64,000 bases of DNA from CALSMU01 sp965230225 (GCA_965230225.1 CBDDKM010000004.1:186001-250000), one strand, 5' to 3'. Positions 9,060 through 19,052 are shown, counted from the first letter of the stretch. Notes: generated by a model from the sequence alone, not told the origin. Program-made: numbers and translations.

Positions 9060-9810
9060 ATTCTCTAATATCATAACGACCACCTGTTTCTGTGGCATCG
9101 CTGGTTAAGTATTTTAATAATTGCTGGGCTACATAATCTGGGTCCAACAGTAGATTATTGTTCTTAAGATCAATGAACTTATCAAGGTTTTTAAATTGCT
9201 CTTTCGAAGTGGATCTAATCTGATCCTGCATGTTGGTGTCCACCACACCCGGAGCGAAAGCAATCATTTTTACTGGGTACTTTTCATCTCTTTGTTCTAC
9301 TCCAATACATTTGGTAAACATGTCTAATCCAGCTTTTGAAGTACAGTAGGCCGCCCAACCATGGTAAGGGTTTCTGGCTGCTCCGGAAGAAATGTTTAGA
9401 ACATACTTTTTAATGTCCAAATTCTGAATCCTGGAAATAATCAGTTCAGATAAATAAATAGGAGCTCTCAAGTTCACATCTAAATTCTTGATCAGGGCAT
9501 TCTCATTGTTCTTGCCAACAACAGAAATTGGGTTCAGAATACCAGCATTATTGATTAAAGTAAAGGAACTTACATCATCCCAATTAATACCTTCCAACAA
9601 TGTGTTTACAGTTTTGGTTACTACCTCATAATTAGAAACATCACAAGGATGTTGAGTTAAAGATGCTTTAGACTGATCTGCTAATTCCTGTAGGTCAGGA
9701 TTAGTACTTCTGGAAAAACAATGAATAGTATGATTTTCGGATAATAAAGTCTTTGTAAATGCTTCTCCCAAACCTTTAGAAGCTCCTGTAATAAAATAGA
9801 TGTGTTTCAT
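9052..9810 (-). CDS. Short-chain dehydrogenase/reductase (sepiapterin/benzil reductase-like)
   Basis: A classical SDR of 252 residues. The cofactor loop TGASKGLG is at 8-15, NNAG at 87-90, a catalytic Ser near 141-142 and the YxxxK pair at Y155/K159 (YCTSK). The basic/hydroxylated region after the second strand (CFSRST) suggests NADPH preference. The late segment AFAPGVVDTNMQ resembles the sepiapterin- and benzil-reductase subgroup. The substrate is unknown. Confidence 0.85.
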   Translation of the reverse strand: MKHIYFITGASKGLGEAFTKTLLSENHTIHCFSRSTNPDLQELADQSKASLTQHPCDVSNYEVVTKTVNTLLEGINWDDVSSFTLINNAGILNPISVVGKNNENALIKNLDVNLRAPIYLSELIISRIQNLDIKKYVLNISSGAARNPYHGWAAYCTSKAGLDMFTKCIGVEQRDEKYPVKMIAFAPGVVDTNMQDQIRSTSKEQFKNLDKFIDLKNNNLLLDPDYVAQQLLKYLTSDATETGGRYDIREFS

Positions 9811-9954
9811 AAAAATAAGTTCCAGTACAAAGATGGGTATTACTTTTTAAACTCTGAAAAAGGATGCAACCTTCTTTGTGAAGACTCCATCTTAATAACA
9901 AGCTTCCCTGTTTTATTGAAGTTAGAGTAGGGTATAGCATAAGTTGAAACGACT

Positions 9955-9962
9955 TATATTTG
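9955..9962 (+). promoter_or_regulatory. Candidate -7 box (TATATTTG)
   Basis: TATATTTG matches TAnnTTTG and lies 27 nt before the ATG at 9990. It probably drives the coupled pair of the small secreted protein and the giant adhesin. The -33 region is not convincing. Confidence 0.5.
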
Positions 9963-9989
9963 ACTATTAACCTATAACCGAAAGATTGA

Positions 9990-10397
9990 ATGAAAGCACT
10001 ACTACTAACATCATTCGTTTTTTTTATCGGAATTAATTTAATGGCCCAAACTAAATTAGAGCCCGGTGCTACTAAGAAGATTACCATTAAACAAGAGATT
10101 CCGGTTGTAAAAAAAGACATTAATACCAACAATCAGGTTCAACCTGAGTTTTCATTAAACCGACAAAAAGTAGATAACCAATTAAATTGGGCTACCGCAA
10201 ATTCCGGTTCAAAGGATTCATTTTTTGGAAAAGAAGATGAAATAAAAGAGTTGTTTATAGGAGGGGTTATTCCTATTGATTTTCCTGTTAATCAGAATTA
10301 TACCAGCAATGTTTATCAGAAAATGGTGGTTAACTGGTGTCACAAGAATACCGATAAATTGAAGAAGCAGTATTTAATCAAAAACCATTTGAAATGA
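9990..10397 (+). CDS. Small secreted protein of unknown function, coupled to the adhesin gene
   Basis: A 135-residue protein with a signal peptide (MKALLLTSFVFFIGINLMAQ). The mature part is polar with no recognised domain. Its stop codon overlaps the ATG of the 2019-residue adhesin (ATGA, 10394-10397), so the two are probably translated together. A role in export, folding or processing of the adhesin is suggested by position only. Confidence 0.7.
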   Translation: MKALLLTSFVFFIGINLMAQTKLEPGATKKITIKQEIPVVKKDINTNNQVQPEFSLNRQKVDNQLNWATANSGSKDSFFGKEDEIKELFIGGVIPIDFPVNQNYTSNVYQKMVVNWCHKNTDKLKKQYLIKNHLK

Positions 10398-13300
10398 AAA
10401 AACTGCTGACTTTATTAGCCTGGGTTATTCCGGGAGTGGTGGTTTCTCAGAATGGTGACTGCCCCAATGCTATTCCAATTTGTCAAAATACTTATAGTTA
10501 TTCTAGCTCGGCCATTGGTGGTGGTTCCATTGCCGAAGCACCTTCGAGCCCCTTTAATTGTATGAATGGAGAGAATAACTCAACCTGGTTTGTGTTCACC
10601 GCACAAACAACTGGTCAAATCGGTTTTGGAATTAGTACCAGTACTTCTACCTACGAAGATTATGATTGGGCGGTATGGGATATTTCTGCTAATGGATGTC
10701 AACAAACCATTACTGATCCACCAATTAGCTGTAATTATTCTGCTCAAAATACCTTAACCGGACCAACCGGAACCACAACCATTACCTCTGGTAATCCTGG
10801 TGATCCACCAGAAAATGATTATGTAAATGTTATTGCAGGAAATACCTACGCAATTGTAGTGGATAACTTTGCAGGAACATCTACGGGGTTTGATGTAGAC
10901 TTTGCAAGTTATAGCCCAACTTCGATTGTAGATACTATTCCTCCCACTATGGATAATGTTGATTTGGATGGGTGTGGATCTAACATTGTAAATATTTCGT
11001 TTTCAGAATACATCGATTGTAGTCAGGTAGATCCTTCGGATTTTGTGATTACAGGACCCGGTGGACCATATTCTGTTACAGCGGTCAATTCTGTTAATTG
11101 CGGTTCTCCCATTGGAACCGGACAATACAATCAAGACATTAATTTTGAATTGGTGTTGAACACGCCAATGAGCCTGGGAGGATTCTATAATTTTCAGTTA
11201 TTGGCTAATTCTGTAACTGATTTATGTGGAAATACCAATCAGTTTTCCACTTACAATTACTATTTCCCTGAAATTGATTTTTACGGATTACCGGATACTA
11301 TGTGCAGTGCAGATACTGCTTATCTGATCAATTGGCATACAGCAACCTCACCATGTGTTTACTTGACTGTAACTCCGGTTAATGCTAATTCTAACAATAC
11401 AGTAACACTTACGGAAGATGGGGTAGCATCCTGGGGTACAACTACTTTAAACGCCAATACCAATCAAACCATTTATTATCATAATATTTCGCCAAGTGCA
11501 TTGAATACATTGCAAATTTCAAACCCATCTGCCGGAAATAATATGATTTACAATATTTATGATTGTAACACAAACGCATTGTTGGCAACAGCAGTTTATG
11601 GTCAGGGTTCACACAACTTAAATATTACTGGAGTTTCTGGTATAGCCAACTATACTTCTACCTGTTCTTCTGCTATTCAGTCCGATGATGATGGAACTGC
11701 TATGTTTGTTCCTTCTTCACTTACTGGTCCTTTTCCACAAACTTGTTTTGTTTCTTACAGTTGGGATGATGGTAACGGCTGTACGGGAAATAAGCCTAGA
11801 AAGGTGGTGGTGCTGGAAAGCGAAGATCCATCTTTTTCCTATCCTCAGAACACCTATTGTCAAGTAGGGAGTAACCCCGTACCAACAGCTGTTTCCCCTG
11901 GAGGAACTTACAGTTCGACCGCAGGGTTAGTTATTGACTCTAATACAGGGGAAATTGATTTATTATCCAGTACTCCCGGAAGCTATACGGTGGAGTATCA
12001 GGTGGCGAATAATTGTATTACTACAGGAAGTTTTAACGTTACCATTAGTCCGGTCCCAACAGTGGATGCTGGTGTAGATACTAGTATCTGTGCCGGTGAT
12101 AGTATTCAACTAAACGGATCAGGTTCTGGTGGTACCATTTCCTGGACACCTGCAGTTGATTTGAGTAATTCAGGAATATTAAATCCTTATGCATCTCCAA
12201 CAAGTACAACTTCTTATGTGCTCAGTATAACAGATGCTTTGGGATGTGAAGTAACCGATACGATGGTATTAACAGTTGATGCAGCTGTAAACTTGACAAT
12301 AAGTTCGGATACAACCATTTGTGAGGGAAGTTGTGCACCTCTACTGGCTTCTGGAGCAACTACGTATGCCTGGGAACCTGCCGCTACATTAGATGATTCT
12401 ACATTGGCTAACCCAACAGCTTGTCCAACGGCTACGCAATTATATACAGTATATGGGAGCAATGGAGTATGTCGAGATACTGCTGATGTTACCGTAACTG
12501 TAGTTCCCGCTCCGGTGGTAGATGCCGGAACAGATGTAACCATTTGTTTTGGAGATACCATTCAATTAACAGCTACTGGTGCTACAGGATATACCTGGAC
12601 TCCAGCCGATTCCATTTCGAATACAGGAATTGCCAACCCCATGGTATGGCCTTCGGATACAACTATGTATTATGTTACAGGTACAGATGGAAATGGTTGT
12701 TCTGCCATTGACTCTGTTCAAGTAAATGTTAATCCATTGCCAACAGTTTCTGCCGGAAACGATGTGAGCTATTGTATTGGAGATTCTATTCAGTTAAACG
12801 CAACCGGTGCCGATACTTATGTATGGACTCCAACTACTGATCTTTCTGATCCTAACATTGCTAATCCTTATGCTACAGGAACAGGGAACATGACTTACAT
12901 TGTGGAAGGTACCGACGCCAATGGGTGTGTGAACACAGACACTATTGACATAACGGTTAATGCTCTTCCTGTAATTACTTTATCAAACGACACTACCATT
13001 TGTGAAAACGATACCATAACATTGGTTGCTGGTGGAGGCGACACCTATAATTGGAACCCAACCACAAACTTGGGAACACCTACTCAGGCTACTACAACCG
13101 CCTTCCCAACAACCACTACTACTTATGAGGTTATTGTAACCGATGGTAATGGTTGTATAGATAGTGCTGAAGTAGTAGTTACAGTTAATCCGGCTCCTGC
13201 TGTAGATGCTGGTGCTGATGTAACCATTTGTTTTGGAGATACCATTCAGCTTACTGCAACTGGTGCTACAGGATATACCTGGACTCCGGCTGATTCTATT

Positions 13301-16300
13301 TCGAATACAGGAATTGCCAACCCTATGGTTTGGCCTTCGGATACTACCATCTATTATGTTACTGGTTCTGACGCCAACTCTTGTTCTTTGATGGACTCTG
13401 TGCAGGTTAATGTTAACCCATTACCAGCAGTATTTGCCGGAAACGATACCAGCTATTGTATTGGAGATTCTGTTCAGTTAAATGCAACTGGTGCCGATAC
13501 TTATGTATGGACTCCAACGACTGATCTTTCTGATCCGAACATTGCTAACCCTTATGCTACCGGAACTGGTAACATGACTTACATTGTAGAGGGAACTGAT
13601 GCCAATGGATGTGTGAATACGGATACCATTGATGTAACAGTTAATGCTCTTCCGGTAATCACCATTTCCAATGATACGACCATTTGTATTAACGATACCA
13701 TATCCCTTACAGCTGGTGGTGGTGATACCTACAGTTGGAACCCAACTGCTACGCTGGGTACTCCTTCTCAGGCTACAACTACAGCTTTCCCTGTTACAAC
13801 TACTACTTACGAAGCCATCGTAACTGATCTTAATGGTTGTGTAGACAGTGCTGAAGTTGATGTAACTGTTCAAACACTTCCTGCTGTGGATGCAGGACTG
13901 GATGTAGATATTTGTTTTGGTGACACCATTCAACTGACTGCAACTGGTGCTACAGGATACACCTGGGCTCCGGCTGACTCTATTTCTAACATTAACATTG
14001 CAGATCCTCTGGTTTGGCCTTCGGATACCACTGAGTACATTGTTACTGGTGCTGATGGACTGAACTGTATCAACACCGATACCGTTGTGGTTAATGTAAA
14101 CCCACTTCCTACTCCTGATGCAGGACCGGATCTTTGGGTTTGTCCTGGTGATCAGGTACAAATCAATGCAACCGGTGGAGGTACTTATAGCTGGTCGCCA
14201 GCTACAGGGCTTTCTGATCCTAACATCGATAACCCAATGGCAGGTCCTGCCGATACTACCATCTACATACTTTCAGTAACCGATGGTAATGGATGTATCG
14301 ATACTGATACCATGACTGTATTTGTTAATGCTACCGTTCCTACTGATGCTGGTACTGACACCACCATTTGTGAGGGTGACACCATTCAAATTGGTGGAGC
14401 TCCTACCTCGGTAAATGGTACCACTTTCTTCTGGACCCCTGCTGGTTTGGTAGACGATCCTAACGCATCTAACCCAATGGCATTCCCAACGGTGGATACC
14501 TGGTTCTATGTAGCCACTACTAACGACACTTGTTCGGGGCTGGATTCTGTTCTGGTAACAGTTAATCCTTATCCACTGGCTAATGCTGGTGCAGATATTC
14601 AAATTTGTATTGGTGATACGGCTCAACTGGGAGCTACAGGTGGAGTTTCTTATGTATGGACTCCAGACCTTGATCTTTCTGATGATAGCATTGCTGGTCC
14701 TCAGGCATGGCCGATGGATACCACTGCTTATGTGGTAGCAGTGACTGATGCCAATGGATGTACTCAAACAGATACCATGGAGGTGATTGTAAATCCTCTT
14801 CCTACGGTGAGTGCAGGAGCAGATGATGCCATTTGTTTGGGAGACACTGCTCAACTATCGGCTTCGGGTGGTGATCTTTACACCTGGACTCCTACAGACA
14901 GCTTGAGTGATGCCAACATCTTTGATCCGATGGCATGGCCTACAGCAACGACTGATTACATGGTTACAGTAACTGACTCTAACGGATGTATTAACTCAGA
15001 TACCATGACGCTAAGTATTAATAGTTTGCCAATAGTTGATGCCGGAGCAGATGTTAATTTCTGTATTGGAGATTCAGTTCAACTAGGTGCTTCTGGTGCT
15101 GACACTTATGTATGGACTCCTGGCACCGATCTTTCTGATCCAAACATCGCTGATCCGTGGGTGTCATCTGTATTTACTCAAAATTATGTAGTTGAAGGAA
15201 CAGATGGGAATGGATGCCAGAATACGGATACAGTTCTTGTAATTGTAAATAGCCTTCCTCAAGTAGATGCCGGAGCAGATGTACAATTATGTATTGGAGA
15301 TTCTGTTCAATTACAAGCTAATGGAGCTGATTCATTTGTATGGTCACCTGCAACAGGACTATCGAACGCTACTATTGATGACCCATGGGCATCTCCAACT
15401 GATACTACTGAGTACATTGTAACCGGTACAGACGGAAACAATTGTGTAAACACAGATACCATGACGGTAATTGTGAACCCACTACCTAATGCGGTGGCTG
15501 GACCAGATGTAGATATCTGTTTGGGTGATTCTACTCAACTATCCGCAACAGGAGGTGTAAGCTATGCATGGGTACCTTCTATGTATGTTACCGACTCTAC
15601 TTTAGCTGATCCAATGGCATTTCCGGATACAACCATGAACTTTACTGTAATGGTAACCGATAGTAATGCTTGTATCAACTACGATACAACTACCGTAAAC
15701 GTATTTAGAATTTCCACTATTGCAGATACAACTTTCTGTGTTGGAGATAGCGTTCAATTGAATGTATTTGGATCACCGGGGAATACCTTTGTATGGACTC
15801 CATCTGCAGGGCTTTCTGATCCTAACATAATTGATCCATGGGCAGCTCCTGCTAATACAACTACCTATACAGTTACAGTAACCGATGTTGCAGGTTGTGT
15901 AGATCAGGATTCTGTTACCATTAATATCTTAAGTGCTCCTGTAGCATCTTTCGACACTGAGATTATGGCAGGATGTGATGGAGCTGTGGTAGAATTCACC
16001 AATACTTCTATTGATGGTATTAGTCACCAATGGATTTTTGGAGATGGAACAACTTCAGACGAGGATGATCCGGAACATACCTTCCCATATTCTGAAAACT
16101 TCATAGCTACCTTGGTAGTTACTAACTCGGATGGTTGTGTAGATACGGCTGCATTTAATGGAGCAACATTGTCATTCGACGATTATTTCAATATTCAGAT
16201 TCCAAATGTGTTTACTCCTAATAACGATGGAATGAACGATATCTTTACTGTAGAAATAGCAGGGAAACTTTATCGTTGTACCAATATGAGAGTCTATAAC

Positions 16301-16453
16301 AGATGGGGACAGTTGTTGTTTGTTTCTACAGGAAACAATACCAAGTGGGATGGTTATTCCAATGTTGGGGTAGCGGTTCCAGCCGGAACATATTTCTACA
16401 CCATAGAAGTAGCCGGAATGGAATACAAAGGAACTTTAATGTTAATGAGGTAG
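10394..16453 (+). CDS. Giant T9SS adhesin with 17 tandem modules, PKD domain and gliding-motility C-terminal domain
   Basis: This 2019-residue protein starts with a signal peptide and a Cys-containing N-terminal domain (DCPNAIPICQ), then sandwich-like regions to about residue 555. From ~557 to ~1850 I count 17 modules of about 76 residues with the pattern VDAGxDxxICxGDxxQL, xxYxWxP, a TTxYxVxxTDxNGC segment and VNPLP. A PKD-type domain follows (IFGDGTTSDEDDPEHTF), then a gliding-motility-associated C-terminal domain (PNVFTPNNDGMNDIF, VYNRWGQLLF, GTYFYTIEVAG, YKGTLMLMR). This CTD corresponds to type B T9SS signals, which in Flavobacterium depend on a PorP/SprF partner. It is probably a surface adhesin. 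Its stop is 2 bp from the convergent DUF4199 gene. Confidence 0.9.
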   Translation: MKKLLTLLAWVIPGVVVSQNGDCPNAIPICQNTYSYSSSAIGGGSIAEAPSSPFNCMNGENNSTWFVFTAQTTGQIGFGISTSTSTYEDYDWAVWDISANGCQQTITDPPISCNYSAQNTLTGPTGTTTITSGNPGDPPENDYVNVIAGNTYAIVVDNFAGTSTGFDVDFASYSPTSIVDTIPPTMDNVDLDGCGSNIVNISFSEYIDCSQVDPSDFVITGPGGPYSVTAVNSVNCGSPIGTGQYNQDINFELVLNTPMSLGGFYNFQLLANSVTDLCGNTNQFSTYNYYFPEIDFYGLPDTMCSADTAYLINWHTATSPCVYLTVTPVNANSNNTVTLTEDGVASWGTTTLNANTNQTIYYHNISPSALNTLQISNPSAGNNMIYNIYDCNTNALLATAVYGQGSHNLNITGVSGIANYTSTCSSAIQSDDDGTAMFVPSSLTGPFPQTCFVSYSWDDGNGCTGNKPRKVVVLESEDPSFSYPQNTYCQVGSNPVPTAVSPGGTYSSTAGLVIDSNTGEIDLLSSTPGSYTVEYQVANNCITTGSFNVTISPVPTVDAGVDTSICAGDSIQLNGSGSGGTISWTPAVDLSNSGILNPYASPTSTTSYVLSITDALGCEVTDTMVLTVDAAVNLTISSDTTICEGSCAPLLASGATTYAWEPAATLDDSTLANPTACPTATQLYTVYGSNGVCRDTADVTVTVVPAPVVDAGTDVTICFGDTIQLTATGATGYTWTPADSISNTGIANPMVWPSDTTMYYVTGTDGNGCSAIDSVQVNVNPLPTVSAGNDVSYCIGDSIQLNATGADTYVWTPTTDLSDPNIANPYATGTGNMTYIVEGTDANGCVNTDTIDITVNALPVITLSNDTTICENDTITLVAGGGDTYNWNPTTNLGTPTQATTTAFPTTTTTYEVIVTDGNGCIDSAEVVVTVNPAPAVDAGADVTICFGDTIQLTATGATGYTWTPADSISNTGIANPMVWPSDTTIYYVTGSDANSCSLMDSVQVNVNPLPAVFAGNDTSYCIGDSVQLNATGADTYVWTPTTDLSDPNIANPYATGTGNMTYIVEGTDANGCVNTDTIDVTVNALPVITISNDTTICINDTISLTAGGGDTYSWNPTATLGTPSQATTTAFPVTTTTYEAIVTDLNGCVDSAEVDVTVQTLPAVDAGLDVDICFGDTIQLTATGATGYTWAPADSISNINIADPLVWPSDTTEYIVTGADGLNCINTDTVVVNVNPLPTPDAGPDLWVCPGDQVQINATGGGTYSWSPATGLSDPNIDNPMAGPADTTIYILSVTDGNGCIDTDTMTVFVNATVPTDAGTDTTICEGDTIQIGGAPTSVNGTTFFWTPAGLVDDPNASNPMAFPTVDTWFYVATTNDTCSGLDSVLVTVNPYPLANAGADIQICIGDTAQLGATGGVSYVWTPDLDLSDDSIAGPQAWPMDTTAYVVAVTDANGCTQTDTMEVIVNPLPTVSAGADDAICLGDTAQLSASGGDLYTWTPTDSLSDANIFDPMAWPTATTDYMVTVTDSNGCINSDTMTLSINSLPIVDAGADVNFCIGDSVQLGASGADTYVWTPGTDLSDPNIADPWVSSVFTQNYVVEGTDGNGCQNTDTVLVIVNSLPQVDAGADVQLCIGDSVQLQANGADSFVWSPATGLSNATIDDPWASPTDTTEYIVTGTDGNNCVNTDTMTVIVNPLPNAVAGPDVDICLGDSTQLSATGGVSYAWVPSMYVTDSTLADPMAFPDTTMNFTVMVTDSNACINYDTTTVNVFRISTIADTTFCVGDSVQLNVFGSPGNTFVWTPSAGLSDPNIIDPWAAPANTTTYTVTVTDVAGCVDQDSVTINILSAPVASFDTEIMAGCDGAVVEFTNTSIDGISHQWIFGDGTTSDEDDPEHTFPYSENFIATLVVTNSDGCVDTAAFNGATLSFDDYFNIQIPNVFTPNNDGMNDIFTVEIAGKLYRCTNMRVYNRWGQLLFVSTGNNTKWDGYSNVGVAVPAGTYFYTIEVAGMEYKGTLMLMR
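12065..15940 (+). repeat. 17 tandem ~228-bp adhesin modules
   Basis: The anchor VDAG...ICxGD recurs about every 76 residues. Modules 3-5 (12521-13204) and 6-8 (13205-13888) form a higher-order tandem duplication of exactly 684 bp, and module 9 (from 13889) begins like a third copy. Many synonymous differences separate the copies, so the duplication is not very recent. This is coding repeat, not a CRISPR array. Confidence 0.9.
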
Positions 16454-16455
16454 AG

Positions 16456-17022
16456 TTACCGGAGTTTAGCCAGAACCATACGGTTAAAAGCGGTTACGGC
16501 AAAAGCATATACAATGGAACCTATTACCATTGCTAGTAGTGATACCAAAAATATTTTGTTTGGGTCAAGAATCGTAGTGATTCCAGTTTGCTCGTTGTCT
16601 CTTAAATCTTCGGCAGAGTTCCCTTTGTAGAAATCAGGGTCCTGTTTCATTTTCTCTTGAACATGGTCGAGGTATTCTGGATCTTCAGTCATTTCGATGT
16701 GCTGTTGCTTTAATATTTCAGCATATTCAGGGTCCATCCATCTGTAGTAACCAAAAAGGAAAGCTGATATGATCAACGAATAAAAAACACCTGTTCTGAT
16801 TCCGGTTTTAATATCCACAATCATACTTAACCCTCTATGCTTATGCTTGTTAAAGTTGGTAACAATCGAAACGGCAATAGCTAATAAAAGGCAAAGTGAG
16901 TTAGCGAAAAAACCTAGTGGTCTTAACTCCATATCACGGTGATGACCGGTCATTAAAAATACAACTTCAAATACGATGTATAGACCGGCAAAGATGAGTG
17001 CGTATTTAACGGTGTCTTTCAT
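16456..17022 (-). CDS. DUF4199-family membrane protein
   Basis: The 188-residue protein has four hydrophobic segments: residues ~8-24, ~39-57 and ~75-92 in the N-terminal half and ~152-174 near the C-terminus. A charged central loop is rich in Glu/Asp/Met. The arrangement, with a YxxxAxxFGYYRWMDPEY-like segment, fits DUF4199, a Bacteroidota inner-membrane family of unknown function. It lies downstream of rho on the same strand, separated by a strong terminator. Confidence 0.7.
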   Translation of the reverse strand: MKDTVKYALIFAGLYIVFEVVFLMTGHHRDMELRPLGFFANSLCLLLAIAVSIVTNFNKHKHRGLSMIVDIKTGIRTGVFYSLIISAFLFGYYRWMDPEYAEILKQQHIEMTEDPEYLDHVQEKMKQDPDFYKGNSAEDLRDNEQTGITTILDPNKIFLVSLLAMVIGSIVYAFAVTAFNRMVLAKLR

Positions 17023-17034
17023 ACTGCAAAGAAA

Positions 17035-17067
17035 TAAAAAAGCCCTGACAAAATCGTCAGGGCTTTC
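17035..17067 (-). terminator. Intrinsic terminator of rho
   Basis: Minus strand: a stem AAAGCCCTGAC/GTCAGGGCTTT with a 6-nt loop is followed by a run of six or more T. It sits between the rho stop (17075) and the DUF4199 start (17022). Confidence 0.85.
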
Positions 17068-17074
17068 AATTTGT

Positions 17075-18793
17075 TTATCCGTTCATGGAAACCAGGAACT
17101 CTTCGTTCGATCTGGTATTGTGCATTCGATCTTTCATGAATTCCATAGCTTCTATTGGGTTCATGTCTGCCAGGTATTTTCTCAATACCCAAATTCTCTG
17201 CAGGGTTTCTTTATCCATAAGCAAGTCTTCACGTCTGGTTCCTGAAGTAAGAATATCAATAGCAGGGAAGATTCTTCTGTTAGAAATCTTACGATCTAAT
17301 TGAAGCTCCATGTTACCCGTACCCTTGAATTCCTCAAAAATAACTTCGTCCATTTTAGATCCTGTTTCTGTTAGTGCAGTTGCTAGGATGGTTAACGAAC
17401 CTCCGTTTTCGATCTTTCTTGCTGATCCAAAGAAACGTTTTGGTTTGTGAAGTGCATTCGCATCAACACCACCCGTAAGTACCTTACCTGAAGCAGGCAT
17501 TACCGTATTGTAGGCTCTCGCTAAACGAGTAATGGAATCCAATAGAATGCAAACATCGTGTCCACACTCAACCATTCTTTTAGCTTTTTCCAAAACGATG
17601 TTAGCTACCTTAACGTGTCTTTCTGCTGGCTCATCGAAAGTAGATGCGATAACCTCTGCATTTACACTTCTCTTCATATCTGTAACTTCCTCAGGACGCT
17701 CATCGATAAGAAGAACCATTAAGTATGTTTCAGGGTGATTAGCTGCAATGGCATTAGCAACATCCTTAAGTAAAACCGTTTTACCAGTTTTAGGCTGTGC
17801 CACAATCATTCCTCTTTGTCCTTTACCAATTGGAGCAAATAAGTCCATAATTCTGGTAGAAAGGTTTTCTTTTCCGTGTCCTGTCAATTTAAATTTCTCG
17901 TCAGGGAACAATGGAGTAAGGTATTGAAACGGTACACGATCTCTAATGAAATCAGGATCTCTACCGTTAATCTTGTCTACTTTAATTAGTGGGAAATAAC
18001 GCTCTCCTTCTTTTGGAGGTCTGATTTCTCCTCTAATGGTATCTCCGGTTTTTAAACCGAACAATTTAATTTGAGATTGAGAAACGTAAACATCATCAGG
18101 AGAAGACAAGTAATTGTAGTCAGATGATCTAAGGAAACCATATCCGTCCTGCATCATTTCCAAAACACCTTCACTTACGACAATTCCATCGAAATTGTAT
18201 CCGTGTTCCATAGCAGGATCTTTCTTCTCATGCTTTCTGTTTTGGTTCTGATCGTTACGTCTGTCCTTGTTTCTGTCTTTGTTTCGATCTTTATTTCTAT
18301 GCTGGTTACCTTCTTTATTCTGGTTGTTGTTTTGCGAACCGTTAGAAGGGTTGTTTTTAGCATGTGGAGTATTATTCTCCTTTTTTACATTTTCTTTTTT
18401 AGGAGCCTCTTTTTTAGCTCCCTCTCTTTTAGGAGTTTCTTTCTTAGGGGCTGCCTTTTCTTGTTGAGAGAATAAATCTACTTCTTTAGATTCTCCATTC
18501 TCTTTGTTTTGGGGTTGGTTTTGTTGAGATTTTTTTTGCGGGGTAACTTTTTCTGAAGTAGAAACTCTTTTTCTTGGTCTAGGTTTTCTTTCTGGTTTTT
18601 CAGTGCTTTCAGCCTTTTTTTCCTCAGTGGCAGGTTTTTGTTCTTTTGCCGGAGGATTAACAGCTTGCTCATCAAGAATCTTATAAATCAATTCTTGTTT
18701 TTTAAGTTTTTCGAATTTTTTGATATTCAATTCCTTCGCTACTTCTCTCAATTCAGCAACCTTTTTGCTGTTTAATTCTAAAATATCGTACAT
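17075..18793 (-). CDS. rho: Transcription termination factor Rho with long disordered insert
   Basis: The hexameric RNA-dependent ATPase that terminates transcription. The N-terminal helical Rho_N domain (MYDILELNSKKVAELREVAK) occupies ~1-45. A Lys/Asn/Gln/Pro/Glu-rich, predicted disordered insert spans ~46-193 and includes three RNKD repeats. The RNA-binding cold-shock-like domain (GYGFLRSSDYNYL) follows, then the ATPase with Walker A QPKTGKT (334-339 for PKTGKT), LIDERPEEVTDM and the ARAYNT segment. At 572 residues it is much longer than the ~420 of E. coli Rho because of the insert. Inserts of this kind are known in Bacteroidota Rho. Confidence 0.96.
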   Translation of the reverse strand: MYDILELNSKKVAELREVAKELNIKKFEKLKKQELIYKILDEQAVNPPAKEQKPATEEKKAESTEKPERKPRPRKRVSTSEKVTPQKKSQQNQPQNKENGESKEVDLFSQQEKAAPKKETPKREGAKKEAPKKENVKKENNTPHAKNNPSNGSQNNNQNKEGNQHRNKDRNKDRNKDRRNDQNQNRKHEKKDPAMEHGYNFDGIVVSEGVLEMMQDGYGFLRSSDYNYLSSPDDVYVSQSQIKLFGLKTGDTIRGEIRPPKEGERYFPLIKVDKINGRDPDFIRDRVPFQYLTPLFPDEKFKLTGHGKENLSTRIMDLFAPIGKGQRGMIVAQPKTGKTVLLKDVANAIAANHPETYLMVLLIDERPEEVTDMKRSVNAEVIASTFDEPAERHVKVANIVLEKAKRMVECGHDVCILLDSITRLARAYNTVMPASGKVLTGGVDANALHKPKRFFGSARKIENGGSLTILATALTETGSKMDEVIFEEFKGTGNMELQLDRKISNRRIFPAIDILTSGTRREDLLMDKETLQRIWVLRKYLADMNPIEAMEFMKDRMHNTRSNEEFLVSMNG

Positions 18794-19044
18794 GTATAAT
18801 TAATGGATGTAAATATGTGATTTCGTTCTTGTTGTGTATAAACAATGTCAAATGTGAACTTGAAAATAGATTGCTCGGACGAGCTTTCTTTAATTAAGAC
18901 TCGACAAATATACGAAAAAAAGTTTCGATTATTGCTTTTTTAGGACGAATGTTAATTTATTATAAACATCAAATAGTTAACTATTAGTGGATGGAAGATG
19001 GAGACAAATTTTACTTTCTGGCTTCATCAATAAAAATATGCACT

Positions 19045-19052
19045 TATCTTTG
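19045..19052 (+). promoter_or_regulatory. Candidate -7 box (TATCTTTG)
   Basis: TATCTTTG matches TAnnTTTG and lies 23 nt before the ATG at 19076. Confidence 0.5.

Noticed and set aside
9776..10132. Minus-strand open frame over the start of the secreted protein and SDR
   Set aside because: No family features, overlaps two well-supported genes and a promoter box.
13478..14161. Long antisense open frame (227 codons) in the adhesin repeat region
   Set aside because: It is opposite the coding repeats, has Ser/Ile-rich low-complexity composition and reflects repeat codon use; no domain or start context.
14273..14854. Second long antisense open frame in the adhesin repeats
   Set aside because: Same artefact as above, produced by the repeated codons of the sense gene.
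12065..15940. Repeats considered as CRISPR or intergenic repeat array
   Set aside because: Repeats are in frame within one ORF with ~76-codon periodicity and conserved protein motifs; there are no spacers.
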